From Spelaeicoccus albus (lineage in GTDB: Bacteria > Actinomycetota > Actinomycetes > Actinomycetales > Brevibacteriaceae), in assembly GCF_013409065.1 (NCBI RefSeq), contig NZ_JACBZP010000001.1, positions 1,364,001 to 1,428,000 of the forward strand: a stretch of 64,000 bases of DNA, written 5' to 3'. The stretch's first letter is position 1. Every line of letters begins with the position of its first letter. Below are positions 63,861 to 64,000 of the stretch, piece after piece. The notes below the pieces were generated by a model, which saw only the letters and a program-made list of their open reading frames with translations, was not told the DNA's origin and searched no databases. Made by a program: the position numbers and the translations under genes.

Positions 63861-64000
63861 ATGAACTCGCCAACGTACCAACTCAATGTGAGCCGAGAGG
63901 GCAGATGGTGGATCATCGATGCGCCAGAAGTCGACTATCGGACGCAAGCTCGAACTCTTGCCGACGTTGAGGAAATGGGCCGGGATCTGATTGCTGGAGC
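63861..64000 (+). CDS. HicB-like antitoxin, cut by window end
   Basis: Starts at ATG 63861 with TGAGGAA seven bases upstream. First 46 residues: YQLNVSREGRWWIIDAPEVD, YRTQARTLADVEEMGRDLIA. This is the HicB/DUF1902-type strand-strand-helix in which Q(A)RTL-EVE-MARDLIA is typical. Function as antitoxin of a HicAB-like pair is inferred; the rest lies outside. Confidence 0.65.
   Translation, partial: MNSPTYQLNVSREGRWWIIDAPEVDYRTQARTLADVEEMGRDLIAG

Noticed and set aside
1-64000. CRISPR arrays, rRNA and tRNA genes
   Set aside because: No regularly spaced repeat series, rRNA-like conserved stretch or cloverleaf was noticed on reading; a tRNAscan/CRISPR search was not possible.

Overview
The window reads as part of a moderately GC-rich actinobacterial chromosome. 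The evidence is the frequent GTG/TTG starts, the many 1-4 base stop/start overlaps, the paired sugar-ABC cassettes without an ATPase gene, the glutamine-synthetase-like polyamine genes and the actinobacterial IS remnants. I cannot place it in a genus. No rRNA, tRNA or CRISPR array was seen.

Left part (1-26.4 kb) is metabolic. It holds: the end of an acyl-CoA ligase plus a nitronate monooxygenase-like gene (1-2.3 kb); a divergent LysR regulator with a histidinol-dehydrogenase-like enzyme and an MHS-type transporter, probably a catabolic unit (2.5-6.4 kb); a ROK regulator divergent from an ABC transporter, sulfatase and GH38 alpha-mannosidase operon, apparently for a sulfated mannose-containing glycan (6.8-15.8 kb); and a polyamine/amine-nitrogen region with two APC transporters, a carbon-nitrogen hydrolase, a TetR regulator, and gamma-glutamylation genes related to puuA, puuD and puuC, an SDR and a GntR regulator (16.3-26.3 kb). 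A dead isochorismatase-family gene lies at 15.9-16.2 kb.

A first defence-like block (26.6-34.8 kb) carries a 2041-residue DUF4011/SF1-helicase/Vsr-like nuclease protein, an Mrr-type restriction endonuclease, and an HhH-like protein whose homology runs upstream of any usable start codon. A sugar cassette follows (35.1-41.6 kb): ABC transporter and PfkB kinase on the minus strand, divergent from a DeoR regulator and GH4 glycosidase. A frameshifted LysR remnant at 42 kb marks the start of the second accessory region.

The second defence island (42.8-62.6 kb) contains a complete type I restriction-modification operon (hsdM-hsdS-hsdR). Directly coupled to it are an unusual methylase with an S-subunit-like segment and a possible HEPN tail, and a GIY-YIG nuclease gene split by an in-frame TGA. 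Next come a PIN-domain gene fused by overlap to a truncated ImmA/IrrE fragment, an XRE regulator, two proteins of unknown function, a two-gene CBASS-like pair (SLATT membrane effector plus SMODS nucleotidyltransferase), nested IS debris, and a single-chain GmrSD-type DUF262/DUF1524 endonuclease. The right edge has a one-TM protein on the minus strand and the start of a HicB-like antitoxin. The best candidates for something undescribed are the methylase/TRD/HEPN protein with its nuclease partner, and the unknown genes just upstream of the CBASS-like pair.
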